This document shows, piece after piece, positions 47,949 to 58,189 of a stretch of DNA of 64,000 nt. The translations under genes and the position numbers were made by a program. Below the pieces are notes generated by a model. It searched no databases. It saw only the letters and a list, made by a program, of their open reading frames with translations, and was not told the origin of the DNA. Within the stretch, counting starts at the first letter, position 1, and each line of letters begins with the position of its first letter. Origin of the DNA: Acanthosepion pharaonis (lineage: Eukaryota; Mollusca; Cephalopoda; Sepiida; Sepiidae); contig CAHIKZ030004732.1 of assembly GCA_903632075.3 (NCBI GenBank), positions 1,709,501-1,773,500 of the forward strand. Reading direction: 5' to 3'.

Positions 47949-48224
47949 TTAAAGTTTTCTAATGGATTTCAGATTACAATGTCCAAATATTTGATGCAAT
48001 TGTTTTATGCTATGCATAACAGTTTCAAAGGTTATTGCAGTATTTAGATAGTACAACTTACTGTCTCTTTTTATGTCAAATTTTATACCATTATGGTATA
48101 CAAGTTCTGAGTAATTATGGCCAAATCTCATAGAAGTTCTTTTTTGATAGCGGCTTATACAAAGAAATATATTCTGTTTAAATATAGGGATATAAGAAGC
48201 ACCCTTTAAAATGCAATTCAGCAT
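47949..48224 (-). pseudogene. copia GAG-pre-integrase domain
   Basis: A 91-codon open frame: MLNCILKGASYIPIFKQNIF, then KRTSMRFGHNYSELVYHNGI, and SKLYYLNTAITFETVMHSIK, LHQIFGHCNLKSIRKL. The LYYL near the middle and H---GH-N---I--L at the end mark the pre-integrase domain. The His of the LWH-RLGH motif is present in LHQIFGH. Confidence 0.75.
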
Positions 48225-48290
48225 ATTTCCTTGTCTATATATTAAAGTAACTTCTTTTTAAGGCAATATTATTTCTTCTACCGGCATCAG

Positions 48291-49360
48291 TTAGTTAAGT
48301 ATGGTGATTTTCTGGGTTAAAATTATTATCAAAACTACTAAATTTAGATTTGTCAGTAATAATGTGAAATGTGTCTCCACAATTAACAAGTAAACCATTT
48401 CTTTTGGAAATGGTGTCCAGTTCAATTGAAAATAGGAATGAATTTTAATTTTCTGTAAAATGTTCAAGATTTTTATAAAATGGGTCTTCTTCTTGCTTTT
48501 GCACTTGGTATTTTTATGTCCAGGTTTGTGACACACATGACAAATAATATTTTTGCTGGGTGAATTGGAATTATATTGTTTTGAGGGTGGATTATTTACT
48601 GAATAATTCTGATTTTTACTTTGGCAGTCAAAGCATTTATAGCCTGGTTTACTATATGTAAAGCAGGTAGGGACATTATTAGTTTGTGGCTTTGTTCTTG
48701 GTTTTTGCATTCTGAGGGCCGTTATGGTATTTTCACTGTTATTCTCTTCAATCATTTTTCCAGATTCTTTGAAGATTCATAATGCTCTTTTAAATTCACT
48801 AAATGTTACTATTTTATTTTTCTGAATAATAACAGTTGTGAACAGTCTATATTCAAATGGAAGGACTTTTAGGAACAGAGATATTAGTAGGCTTATCACT
48901 TCTGATGTTTTTAATAAAGGGGTTTTAAACAAGATAATCTCCATTTTCATAATTATCTATTCTTTTAAAATTTACTAAAAGACTTTTTATATAATCTGTA
49001 ATACTTTCACCACTTGCTATGGAGGTTAATTCAGTATACAAGCAAATTATTTCCAGTTTTCTTTTGATAAGTAGAGTTCTCTTAAAATTTGCAGTGCTTT
49101 TTTGCTATTGTCAGGGGCTCTCTCATAATAAGAGACAGACTTCAGTCATCAAGAAATTGAATTAATTCAGCAAATGTGTTTGCATTCTTTTCATAGTAAT
49201 CTTCATCCTTGGGATAATCATATGGTGTTAAAATCATTTCATGTAACTTTTGAATTCTCATGTATCCTTAAAATTTTACTTCCCATAATTCATATTTGAA
49301 TTAGCCACCAATGAAACAGAGTCTATTTCTGGGCTCATAACCTGTAGAGTAATTGGCCAT
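48291..49360 (-). pseudogene. copia gag with two zinc knuckles
   Basis: From MANYSTGYEPRNRLCFIGG: WEVKF-GYMRIQKLHEMILTP, NANTFAELIQFLDD, LYTELTSIASGESITDYIKSL, FSEFK-type block, then an open 154-codon frame (48755-48291). That frame has a first degenerate knuckle (CFTYSKPGYKCFDC) and a complete CCHC knuckle CHVCHKPGHKNTKC. The first half is a UBN2-type copia capsid with several stops. Confidence 0.8.
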
Positions 49361-50109
49361 GGTTAAGTGTAATTGGCAAAATGCTCAACAAATAGAATTG
49401 ACAAAGTTTCCAATAAATAATAAGAAAAGAAAGAACATGACAAAATAATACTAAGCAAACAATATATATAAGTCATACTAGGCAAAGCAATAAAGCAAAA
49501 AGTTCATGAAGTAAGAGCTGTATTAACATGCAGAAGGGATACAGTCAAGTGATTGTAGCCTTCTGACTTCAATAGACTGTTTACAGTTTTTGTTGCTTTC
49601 TGCAATACTTTTTTTTCTTTAGGATCCCTCTTTTTCTTGTTGGTACTTGTCTCTCCATCACTGTGGTCTTTCCTCATTATGTCCCCCAAGTCTCTGATTG
49701 TTAGCAACAGGTTTTATGTAGTGCTTATTCTCGTTAGAACTTTCTCATTTGTTTCATGTTCCATCCATAGTATATTTAGCATTTGCCAGAAAACCACACC
49801 TCAGTTGCTTAAAGTCATTTTTCAATTTCAAAACCCTTGTCTGTTTCTGAAAAACACACTTCTTTATTCTTATCAAATTTCAGTGTTACATGCACCATCA
49901 TCTGTTACTACATGACTCAATTGAATTTCTTTACTTGTTTGTCTCTAAGACAAATTCTTGTCTCAAGCTATCCCTTCTGTTTACTCCTATGCATTCAGTC
50001 TTTTTATTAATTAATAATCAGTTCTTTTTCTTCTTCCTTTTTTATTGACTATACCTAGCCTAATAGTTCTTTCCATTTACCTTTTGAATCTGCCATTGAC
50101 AAAGTGTCA

Positions 50110-50113
<4 letters not shown>
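49361..50113. other. Unassigned stretch with short Lys-rich ORF
   Basis: Upstream flank of the copia element. The minus-strand frame 49707-49504 (LTIRDLGDIMRKDHSDGETS and a Lys-rich middle) has plausible coding composition, but I cannot link it to a family. No LTR could be recognised. Confidence 0.35.

Positions 50114-50142
<29 letters not shown>
50114..50142. repeat. (TA)n microsatellite
   Basis: About 14 TA units abutting the left arm of the cassette below. Confidence 0.96.
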
Positions 50143-50145
<3 letters not shown>

Positions 50146-50328
50146 GAAAAATATACTGAAAAAACAAACAAAAATCCTAATATGCGATTATGCTGTTTTA
50201 ATGTTTAATGTCAATGTCAGACATTTCGGTCTAATAGACCATCTTCAGGACATATTCATAAAACATAATTAACATAGACCATATAGAATTCAACATGAAA
50301 AAGACGATGTCCAGTATATTTTCTTCAT
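50142..50328. other. Short inverted-repeat cassette around hammerhead-like motif
   Basis: ATGAAGAAAAATATACTG at 50142-50159 is matched by its near-exact reverse complement at 50312-50328. The hammerhead-like sequence lies between them. The design is the same as the two larger PLE cassettes, with shorter arms; no LPKYT coding is visible. Confidence 0.5.
50208..50253 (-). ncRNA. Hammerhead-ribozyme-like sequence with all three stems
   Basis: Read on the minus strand from 50253: stem I ATGTC pairs with GACAT at 50212-50208. Core CTGAAGA is at 50248-50242, followed by one extra U. Stem II is GGTCT-ATT-AGACC (5 bp). GAAA lies at 50227-50224. Stem III is ATGT-CTG-ACAT (4 bp), and the cleavage-position base is U (triplet AUU). 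All conserved hammerhead core bases are present; the extra U after CUGAAGA is non-canonical and may lower or abolish activity. It opens through stem I, so it would be type I. PLEs are known carriers of such motifs. Confidence 0.5.
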
Positions 50329-50411
50329 ACTGTCGGATCTATATCCATATATTTGCTTTTTATATATAAGACCTCTTATGTAGTGATTTGGAATCATATT
50401 TTTTAAATAAA

Positions 50412-50417
<6 letters not shown>

Positions 50418-50461
<44 letters not shown>
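50418..50461. repeat. (TA)n microsatellite
   Basis: About 22 TA units. Confidence 0.97.
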
Positions 50462-50464
<3 letters not shown>

Positions 50465-50466
<2 letters not shown>

Positions 50467-51300
50467 TATACTGTTATGATGATTATATCTACAAATAATA
50501 AATTCTGCTAGATCAAGGTTGTTGTGGAAGAGTTGCCTTGTGTATTCATTTCACTATTGAAGAAACATATACAATATTAAAAAAGATGCTAGATGCCTGA
50601 CCTGTCCTTTTTATGCCAATTAACATCACTTCTATAAAACACAACCAGTTATTTAATATCAGCAAATCAATATCTACTTGCTTTTTTTTTTTATAAGGTC
50701 TATTCAGATGTTGTTAACATTTTTATACTTCAGATGACTCCTTGCCTGTTTTAGTGTCTCATTCTTATTAAAAGAAAAACAGCAAAATGGATAAAATATG
50801 AGAAAATAAAGTAAAGAATCATAAATCTCCTTAGAATAAAAACAAACACAAAAGGATTTATCTCAAGATCTAAGAAAAAAAACTCAGCTATTAATGCAAG
50901 TAACATAATAGTTGAAACCGGATGACAAACTCTAAAACTACATAAACATATCAGTAAAAAGTTGATTATCATCAGTTTTTGATAAAATAAATTCCCTCAT
51001 TAAATGATAACTTTCTCTATAATAAAATCCCATTATCTTTAAAGTTTTTGTCTGTTGTCTGAAATAAAGAAAACCTTTAAAAAAATCCAAATATATCCAG
51101 CACTTTGATTATGGCAGTAAAACTTGTAAGTTCTTAACTTTCACCAACTGAAGTATTAAGTTATCAAGAGAGCCATTTAAGAATATGATGAAAGATCTGG
51201 CCAGCATAAAATCCTGGCTATTCACATTGACAGAAAACTCACTATCTATAAGATATACATCCCAACCCAGATAAAGTAGACTTATATACTTAGATATAAT
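50465..51300. other. Gene-free AT-rich stretch
   Basis: Nothing recognised. Confidence 0.45.
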
Positions 51301-51312
51301 GAAATGGTCTTC

Positions 51313-51352
51313 CTGATGACAAACATTTTAATGTCTGGAAACTAACTTAGTA
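51313..51352 (+). ncRNA. Hammerhead-like core without stem I
   Basis: CTGATGA (51313-51319) is followed directly by an 8-bp stem II with one mismatch (CAAACATT with AATGTCTG) around TT. Then GAAA, stem III ACTA-ACT-TAGT and an A at the cleavage position. The core has no extra nucleotide. Bases outside do not pair as a stem I, so a self-cleaving fold is doubtful. Confidence 0.35.
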
Positions 51353-51453
51353 ATCAGTTTGGATACAATTTGTGTAAAGGTGAACTACAGCACAAAGAAT
51401 GTTGGCATTTAAAACTTGCTTTATATGCCAACAGGGATGTGAAATAGTGTTCC

Positions 51454-51478
51454 TATATATATATATATATATATATAA
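51454..51478. repeat. (TA)n microsatellite
   Basis: Twelve TA units just before SINE family C copy 2. Confidence 0.96.
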
Positions 51479-51499
51479 TGTCTGACAATTATTTTTTAA

Positions 51500-51755
51500 T
51501 ATATTTTATTGTTATATGTTTTAGAGACACAAATATTTAAGTAAATGCTCTGTTTATAATAAGCAGTATTAAGAACATTTCCCAGCCTGAACATCAGAGA
51601 AATTTTGACAGAAAATGTATGTCATCCAACAGGAATCAAACCTGTATCTTACACGGTATCCTCATATAGCTCGACATGCTATACCAGTTTAGCTACAGAG
51701 GAGCATCTGGTTAGCAAGGTTGATTTTACTGCATTTAAACTACAATTTTCCAAAA
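51500..51755 (-). repeat. SINE family C (tRNA-Ser-derived), copy 2
   Basis: Matches 34495-34755 over the tail (AAATATTTAAGTAAATG, CTGTTTATAATAA-CAGTATTAA), the body (GAGAAATTTT-ACAGAAAAT) and the head. Minus-strand head 51704-51622: A-box TAGCTAAACTGG, GAGCTA in the anticodon loop, T-arm ACAGG-TTTGATT-CCTGT. Similarity continues about 35 bases beyond the head (TTAGCAAGGT-GA-TTTACTG), as in copy 1. Confidence 0.7.
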
Positions 51756-51888
51756 GTATCACAGCAATTAAAATTTTAGGTACCTTACGGCTGATACATC
51801 TTCAGAAAAAATATCGTCCTGTAAGTAAAACTAAGTGGTTGAAGAGAAAAATTATTTTCAACTAACTAGTGTTAAAATACCAAAAAAC

Positions 51889-51971
<83 letters not shown>
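51889..51971. repeat. Longest (TA)n tract of the window
   Basis: About 40 TA units with one interruption near 51898, followed by TGTATG and AT-rich sequence. Confidence 0.97.
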
Positions 51972-51981
<10 letters not shown>

Positions 51982-52604
51982 ATACAGACCTTCAAGAAAT
52001 AAATAAATATAAAATGCATGACCATTTATTCAAAGTTAGGGGAATGGATCAAGCTGAGAACCCTTCAGCACCCTCTTATAGGCATTATATTCATAAAGTG
52101 TATGTGTGTACACACACACACAAAGTCTTTTAAAAAAAAGAAAAATGTGTAATACTCTGAATCATCTAAATTCAAATATTTCTCCATGTGCCAAAAAAAA
52201 CATTTTCAAACCAAAAAAACTGAAACATATTTTTTATAGGAATAGAAGCAGAAGAATTGTTAAGAGCAGAAAGAATTTAAAAACTAGTAAGACAAAAACT
52301 AACGAAAGAAATATTGTATACAGAAACATGACAAAAGTAAATCAACATTTTTATTTTCAAACAAAACCTTCATTCTGAAATCTAAACAATTTAAGAATTG
52401 TATGTATATTTTGTTTTACCATACATTTGATTTAAGAGTCTGTCCCAGCGTTCCAATTGTCAGTATTAATTTTTTTGTGTGCATCAGCCCTAAAGCTTAA
52501 GGTGTTTTGAGTCATGAAAAGATTATATTATACAAGAAAAATTAATGCTATAAAAAATATTTAAAACTCTCAATTTGAGGCTTAGAAATTATGGCAAGCA
52601 TATA
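51972..52604. other. Gene-free AT-rich stretch
   Basis: Includes a CA run at 52111-52121 and a Lys/Asn-rich ORF (52106-52378) of chance composition. Confidence 0.45.
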
Positions 52605-52623
52605 CATATATATATATATATTT

Positions 52624-53100
52624 ATTAGTGCATGTTTCATTAAATAATATAGACAAGTTTTGTCTAAGTAAAATTCCTTTCCTATTGTTGAATAAGCTTT
52701 TTAGCATTATCATTGAAAGACGAAAGAAAATCACCATGTGGATACATGTTTTTATTGTTGATACTGTCTAAGCTTTTGGCTTACATAAGCCATCATCAGA
52801 CATTACGAGTACATTATAATAAATTAAATAAAAAAGATGATAATTTTTGTTTTAGAATGGTTATGCAGACATTGAATCAACGATAGTTTGTTTTGTTTGC
52901 ATAGAAGATTGCTATGCAAACTTAGAACTTAAGCTTACAAAAGCTTAAACAAGATTAACATTAAAAACATTTATCAAAATGGTGATTTTCTTTCTTGTTT
53001 CAGTGATAATTCTAAAAAGCTTATTCGACAATATGAAAGGAATTTATTTAAAATAAATAGATGAAACTTGTCTATATTATTTAATGAAACATGCATTAAT
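52624..53100. mobile_element. PLE 5'-region inverted cassette with hammerhead-like spacer
   Basis: Arms 52624-52738 and 52980-53100 are inverted copies, about 85% identical by eye. Outward reading gives DNAKKL and a LVYII-like / LSILFNETCINE-like run. After the right arm comes MLPKYT-type coding (CTGCCTAAATACACA at about 53110), the same as at 28.8 kb. The 240-bp spacer contains the hammerhead-like motif. The left arm abuts a (TA)n tract at 52605-52620 and the right side ends in a CA/TA stretch. Confidence 0.65.
52772..52799 (-). ncRNA. Hammerhead-like hairpin, decayed
   Basis: Minus strand: CTGATGA, one extra U, hairpin GGCTTA-TG-TAAGCC, then AAAAGC in place of GAAAGC. Stems I and III are weak. 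This is the same defect as at 34978. Confidence 0.3.
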
Positions 53101-53540
53101 GAAAAAATGCTGCCTAAATACACACAATATATAACTTTGTTAGGTTTGCCATTAAACATTTTACTCATTCAAGTTATAAATTTATCAAACTTCTTTTGGG
53201 AAATGTCCAATAAGGTTGTGTGATAAAGAAAAATCAAATTAATCATTCTAGTCATTTTCCTAATTTCAAAATAGTTCAGATAGCTTTAATAGGATTTATA
53301 AGAGGAAACTATTCATGAATTTTTGGGACTGCCATTCTTTGTTTTTGTTTTGTTTTTGTACAGCATGGAGTTACATCATTTAAAAAAAAAAAAAAAAAAA
53401 AAATACTAAACTAACTATAAATGAATACTGGGAAATGGCCTTCCTGCTCAATAGGTCCCTATCTTTTGATGCTTTGACTGACCACTGCTCCAAATTCTAC
53501 AAGATTTCATACTGAAATCCAGTGTTTGGCTCCTGGTGTT
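53101..53540. other. Gene-free AT-rich stretch
   Basis: A24 run near 53380; nothing else recognised. Confidence 0.45.
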
Positions 53541-53609
53541 TGAAACAAGATAATCCCCAGTCCCATAATTATCCATTCTTTTAAAATTTACTAAAAGACT
53601 TTTTATATG
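53541..53609 (-). repeat. Isolated copia gag fragment
   Basis: About 69 bp closely match 48926-48993 inside the copia gag (shared phrases AAACAAGATAATC, CATAATTAT, TATTCTTTTAAAATTTACTA, AAAGACTTTTTATAT). Flanks are unrelated, so it is either the remnant of a second copy or a filler inserted during repair. Confidence 0.65.
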
Positions 53610-55604
53610 AAATGACAATGTTCTAAAAGTTCAAGACTGTTTAATCATCTCAGTGGTTCAGAGGTTGGCTGTTCTGCATTTCTTTGATTTGGATACATTC
53701 TACCACACGTCACTTTTGCATCAATCTCTTATCCCAATCACAATGATACTTTACCAATTGTTCAGTTGACTTTCATTTTTAAATAATCAACAACTTCACA
53801 AGTGAAAACATAACTACTAATTAAAATGCTGTTTCAGGCTTGTTAATTCTACTTTTGACTAAAAATACTTTCAGTTTGAAATCAGACACAAACTCTTTCT
53901 TGGAGTATGAGGCATTGTGAAGTGGTTGTATGGTTATTTCATTTGTGTTTTATAATAAATAATTGTCAATAAGTAAATCTTTGGCAAATTTGTCTCATTC
54001 ATATCCTTTTAGTTATATTGTATCCTTGTATAATAGATTTTTCTAGAACATCAATAAATATGAATTACTAATTTTTCTTTGGTGCAGGCAAAATAAAAAG
54101 GAGTCATTGAAGAGAATCATGTTTGTAATCAAGATTATTTTTGCAGTATGATGACTGTTCTTTAAAACAAAAATATTTCAGCATAAAAAGGATCAAAGAA
54201 CTTATTTTAGAATTAGGAATTCTGAGAAATTTAGAATAAGGAATTACTCAGAAACAAAAGAAAAAAATATTACAAAGAATAAAAAAAAAAAAAAATTGGT
54301 CTTCTTTCATAACAAACAGAAATAAAACCAAACCAAATATATTAACCAAAATTATAAAAATACAGAGGGAAAATCAGCTTCAGATTTGTACAACATGTAG
54401 TGTAAATCAAACAAAAATAAAGAGAAACTAGTCTCCAATGACAAAGAGGAAAAATAAAGTCAATAATAATTAAGAAGAAAAATTGGTAGACATTGCTGCT
54501 TCCTCTTCTTTCTACCATATCTTTTTAATGTTGGCAAGTGACACACAACAATGACTTTCAGAAGTCATTTCAAAGTATGTCTTATCAAAACAAACAGAAA
54601 AGTAATATTTACTTGCAAATAATGGAAAAAAAATAGGTAAAAGTAACGCAAAAATAAATAAGAACACATGCAAATTGGAAGTTCCAAATACATGCACAGA
54701 AATGTTAGAATAAATGTAAATGTCCTGAGGAAAGAAACAGAAAAAAAAAACAAAAAAAAAGATGCTATAGGCAGGAGTTTTTATGACATAAATGCTTGAG
54801 AAAAAAAAAAAAAAAAAAAAAGAAAGAAAGAAAAAGGAATTACATTGCTTCTTAAGAATTTTCTTCAGACCAGTAGAATTTCTTATCACTTTTCAGACAC
54901 AATTTTCAATTCTTTTACAGATATAAATCAGTAGGTTGGGTGTGGGTGTAGAGAGAAATCTTTAAAATCATGTTTACATCTGACAAGTTCCTGGCAAAGA
55001 TGAGATAAGCAAGAGGTTCCTTTGTAAGAGTTTGTGTCACGAGGCTGTGTACTACAAGGCTTTTAGAAGGAATGATTTTCAAAAAACTTGTAAAAATCAA
55101 TGTTCATATGGCAGGAATATAAATTGATTGAGCATTTTGCAATGATTATCGAGATTTCATACTCTGCAACTGTCGCCATCAAAGATCTTACTACAAATCA
55201 TTCTCTATTATGTTACTGTTTGACACATGCACAAACTAGAACTGGAAATATATTCTAAAAATCCAAACAAGATTTAAAAGACAGAAATAACAAATAAGTA
55301 ACAAAATATTTCTCTTTTCCAAGACAAACTTTATGAACACAATGAAAAACAACTTGCGATGCAAAGCTGTGCATGTATGTAGAAATATGGAAATGACAAA
55401 AAAATGTCCACAAAGTGTATCAGTTTCAAATAAATATATAAACAAAAAATAAAATAGCAGAAAAAAATGTAATAAAATTCAAGCTGAAATATTTTCATCC
55501 TCTCGTAACGTGTTCATTTCAGATTGTCAAACAAATTACCAACATAGATAATCAGCTTTTATCTCATTTATCTTATTTACAATCAGACTAATAATGTCCA
55601 CATC
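53610..55604. other. Gene-free AT-rich stretch
   Basis: Long T/A tracts at 54283-54296 and 54801-54820; the Phe-rich ORFs come from these. No gene recognised. Confidence 0.5.
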
Positions 55605-55880
55605 TTTGTTGTTATCCCAATGTTTCAACCATTGCGTCCTCCAACCTTCATCAGGTGTTTGTTAATTTGAGTAACCTTCAGGAAATTTGAAACTGAACAC
55701 ATGATTTAATCTACAGGGATAGACTTCTTATTTCACTCCCCCATGCCCAGGGACACATTTTTATTTTCATACTGCTCAGTTATTATTAGTCCTGTTTCCA
55801 CTGAGCTTGAATCCGTACTATCTTGCCCAAGTATTGAACTTACAATTACTATACCACCAAATTCATAAACCAAAACTTAA
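55605..55880 (-). repeat. SINE family B, inverted copy
   Basis: On the minus strand: AAATTTGGTGGTATAGTAATTG, TAAGTTCAATACTTGGG (B-box), GGATTCAAGCTCAGTGGAAAC, CCCTGGGCATGGGGG-GTG, GAAGGTTACTCAAATTAAC, ACACCTGATGAAGGTTGGAGG, CAATGGTTGAAACATTGGG and AACAACAAAGATG. It shares body and tail with 32310-32600. Confidence 0.6.
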
Positions 55881-55961
55881 ATCCTCTGTGTTATTGTCTT
55901 TTTTTATAAAAGGGGTTTTAGACACATAATTACAGTCAGGTCAAGCTTAGGCTAGCTTACT

Positions 55962-57456
55962 GGTAACATGTAACCCAATACAATCTGTCACATGGACTGG
56001 TGGTTGGTGCTTAAACCAGCTCCCCCACTAGCTTTTCTGCTGATGAGGAGGGTGTCATGTTACTCATGTGAATGTTTGAGTTGGACATCAGGAAGAGTGT
56101 TCAGCCTTGTAAAACCTTGCCTCAAATTATAAAGTCTCAGTATGTTGACAGGTAGATGCAGAGAGATAAACTGAGATCCTCTGTCAGGAAAGACCCACCT
56201 TGCTTTGTGCAAGATTAGTCCTGTCTCTGACTCAGCAAAAAAAAAAAAAAAAAACTATGATGATGATACATAGGCAGATTTTTTTTTTTCAGCAATCTTT
56301 CTTCTTTGGAACCTTGACTGCATGAATTTAAGCATGCTACTTGATTGGCAATAAGGTCTCATTTTATTGTTGAAGTAGCTAGATGTAAGCTTAAGTTCTA
56401 TTCTAATAGTTTTTTTTCTCAAACTTATCTCTGAAACTCTTCCAATTTCTTGCTTCCTTGCCACCTACAATCTTCAAGAATTTAAATGAAACATCAGTCG
56501 CCATCTTCTGTCTTCCTGAATCCTCTTCTATTGTCCTTTCTCCTCAATAATGTCTTTTTATTCTCTTTCACTCTCAGTAACCTCTTGCATCTTAGTGGCA
56601 TTATCGACTTGTTGGGAGTTAAATTACAAATAATATCTGCAACAGTGATGAATGCAATAATCATAGTGTTAGTGGTGTGGCCAGGCTTTGCTTTTAGGTG
56701 AAAGAGCCAAGAGTCGTTTACTTTCAATGTAAATGTGGATAGGAAATCAGATTCTTTTGCAATAAGTGATTGATAGATAGAATAAATGAATATCTGATTA
56801 TAAATCAACATTAATAAAATTCAAGGTTTTAATTGAGCTAAATCAAAATTTAAACTAAAACTGTCATATAACATAACTAAACCTCTTAAGAGTTTACCAA
56901 TAATATCCAAGCAAGGGTCTGAAAATGTTACTTAAATCAAAAGCAAAATTAAGTTTTTCCCAATAATTATTTCAGGAAATAAAAAAGTAAACATTGTCCA
57001 GATGATTGTATTCAATGTTTTTATGTAAATAAACATTTAAATGTTGACGCAATGAAGTTTTATCTTTGTATAATAATAATAATAGACATTCTGTGTGTAT
57101 GCTCATAATCTCAAAAAATATAAGAGTGGGCATTTTTGTAGGTAAATACATAATTTTTCCTAATGTATTTTTATGTGCTTTCCAGTTTTAGGCAAGTGAT
57201 GTTAATGTGTCTTTTTCATTAGTCCACAGTATCCATAATTGTAATGTATGGAAGCCTAAAAAGATATAGTAATTTTTTATGTTATGAAAACACCAATTCA
57301 TAACCCTAACTCGATAGATATTTTTTCTTTTTAGGCTTCTGCACTTTAAAACTAACGTGTATTTTTTATCAAGGCTTATATAAAACCAGAGTTCATTTTA
57401 GTCATATATTTTCACTGTAAATTGAATTTGATGTCTTACTGTCAGACACAAAATCA
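55962..57456 (+). repeat. Direct duplication, copy 1
   Basis: Near-identical to 62664-64000, starting at GGTAACA in both. Within it, 55962-56260 resembles the 3' end of an invertebrate non-LTR element (CTGATGAGGAGGGTGTCAT, GAGTTGGACATCAGGAAGAG, CTTGCCTCAAAT, then poly-A and a TGATGATGATA end). The remainder is AT-rich and unassigned. It carries 175 bases (about 56347-56521) absent from copy 2. The open frame of about 70 codons at 56486-56701 is shared with copy 2 and is Leu-rich without a recognised domain. Confidence 0.85.
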
Positions 57457-57879
57457 AAGTTCAGTTTGATATGTTTTTAATTCAATTCCCACTTTACGGC
57501 CACAAAAAAATGATTTGGTAAAGGGTTAACCGACCATGACTTGTTGGGGGGGGGGTGTTCAGACTTCCATATTAAACACTAATCTTATCCTCTACTATAT
57601 ATACTTTAAATGTCAAGAGCAATTACTAATTCTTATTATTCAAATATTGAACTTGTACTTCCTATCATCCTATAAAAGTGTGGCCAAATTTAGCATCAAT
57701 AAAATGGTGTATCCCAAGGACAAGTTTTTCCTTTGACACCACTATTATTATTGTACTACCTTTTCAGCAATGTTGATTGTTTAAAAAGTGATGATTACAA
57801 ATTTTAATAAAACCCAAACAAGGAAGGGAATTTATATATTTTCTTTATTCTCTGAGAATTTAAAGCAAAAACATTAAAC
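57457..57879. other. Gene-free stretch
   Basis: Contains G10 at 57545-57554, one of two long G-runs in the window. Nothing else recognised. Confidence 0.45.
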
Positions 57880-58150
57880 ATTATTTATTTCAATATTAAT
57901 TTACAAGAAAAATTTTATATTTCCAACGTTCTAAAAATGTGAACCAACTAATAAAACAATGCAATGTTTTATCATTTAACAATTTATAAAGAAATAAATA
58001 TGAAAACAATTTTTTTTATTTGCAAATTTATAAAAATCTATTAAAATCATAAAAATATGTACAGTGTGCAATGGGTAAATTGTTACCATTTTATATTTTT
58101 AATTTTGCAATGCGTGTTGTGTGTTTTTGATTTTGTCAACTGCATAGTAT
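57880..58150 (+). repeat. AT-rich repeat family R4, copy 1 (mariner flank)
   Basis: Shares CAATATTAATTTACAAG, AAAAATGTGAACCAACTA, TTTATCA, TTTTTTTTATTT-AAATTTAT and GATTTTGTCAACTG with 61680-62130. It leads directly into the mariner remnant, so R4 is probably mariner non-coding sequence. Confidence 0.5.
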
Positions 58151-58189
58151 AATAGGGTCAGTTTGGCACCGACTGTGAGAAAAAGAGCA

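Larger units (their letters stand above)
46044..49360 (-). mobile_element. Decayed Ty1/copia retrotransposon (internal region)
   Basis: Minus-strand order gag, zinc knuckle, pre-integrase, integrase, reverse transcriptase, RNase H is diagnostic of Ty1/copia (integrase precedes reverse transcriptase). The span is about 3.3 kb, shorter than an intact internal region, with internal deletions in protease and reverse transcriptase and many stops. I could not find long terminal repeats on either side. A 69-bp piece of the same gag lies at 53541-53609. Confidence 0.85.

Noticed and set aside
46044..49707. Intact LTR retrotransposon
   Set aside because: No paired LTRs, primer-binding site or complete reverse transcriptase could be found; catalytic residues of integrase are substituted.
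56039..56065. CTGATGAGGAGGG as another hammerhead
   Set aside because: No stem II followed by GAAA; the phrase belongs to a non-LTR 3' end and recurs in the duplicate at 62739.
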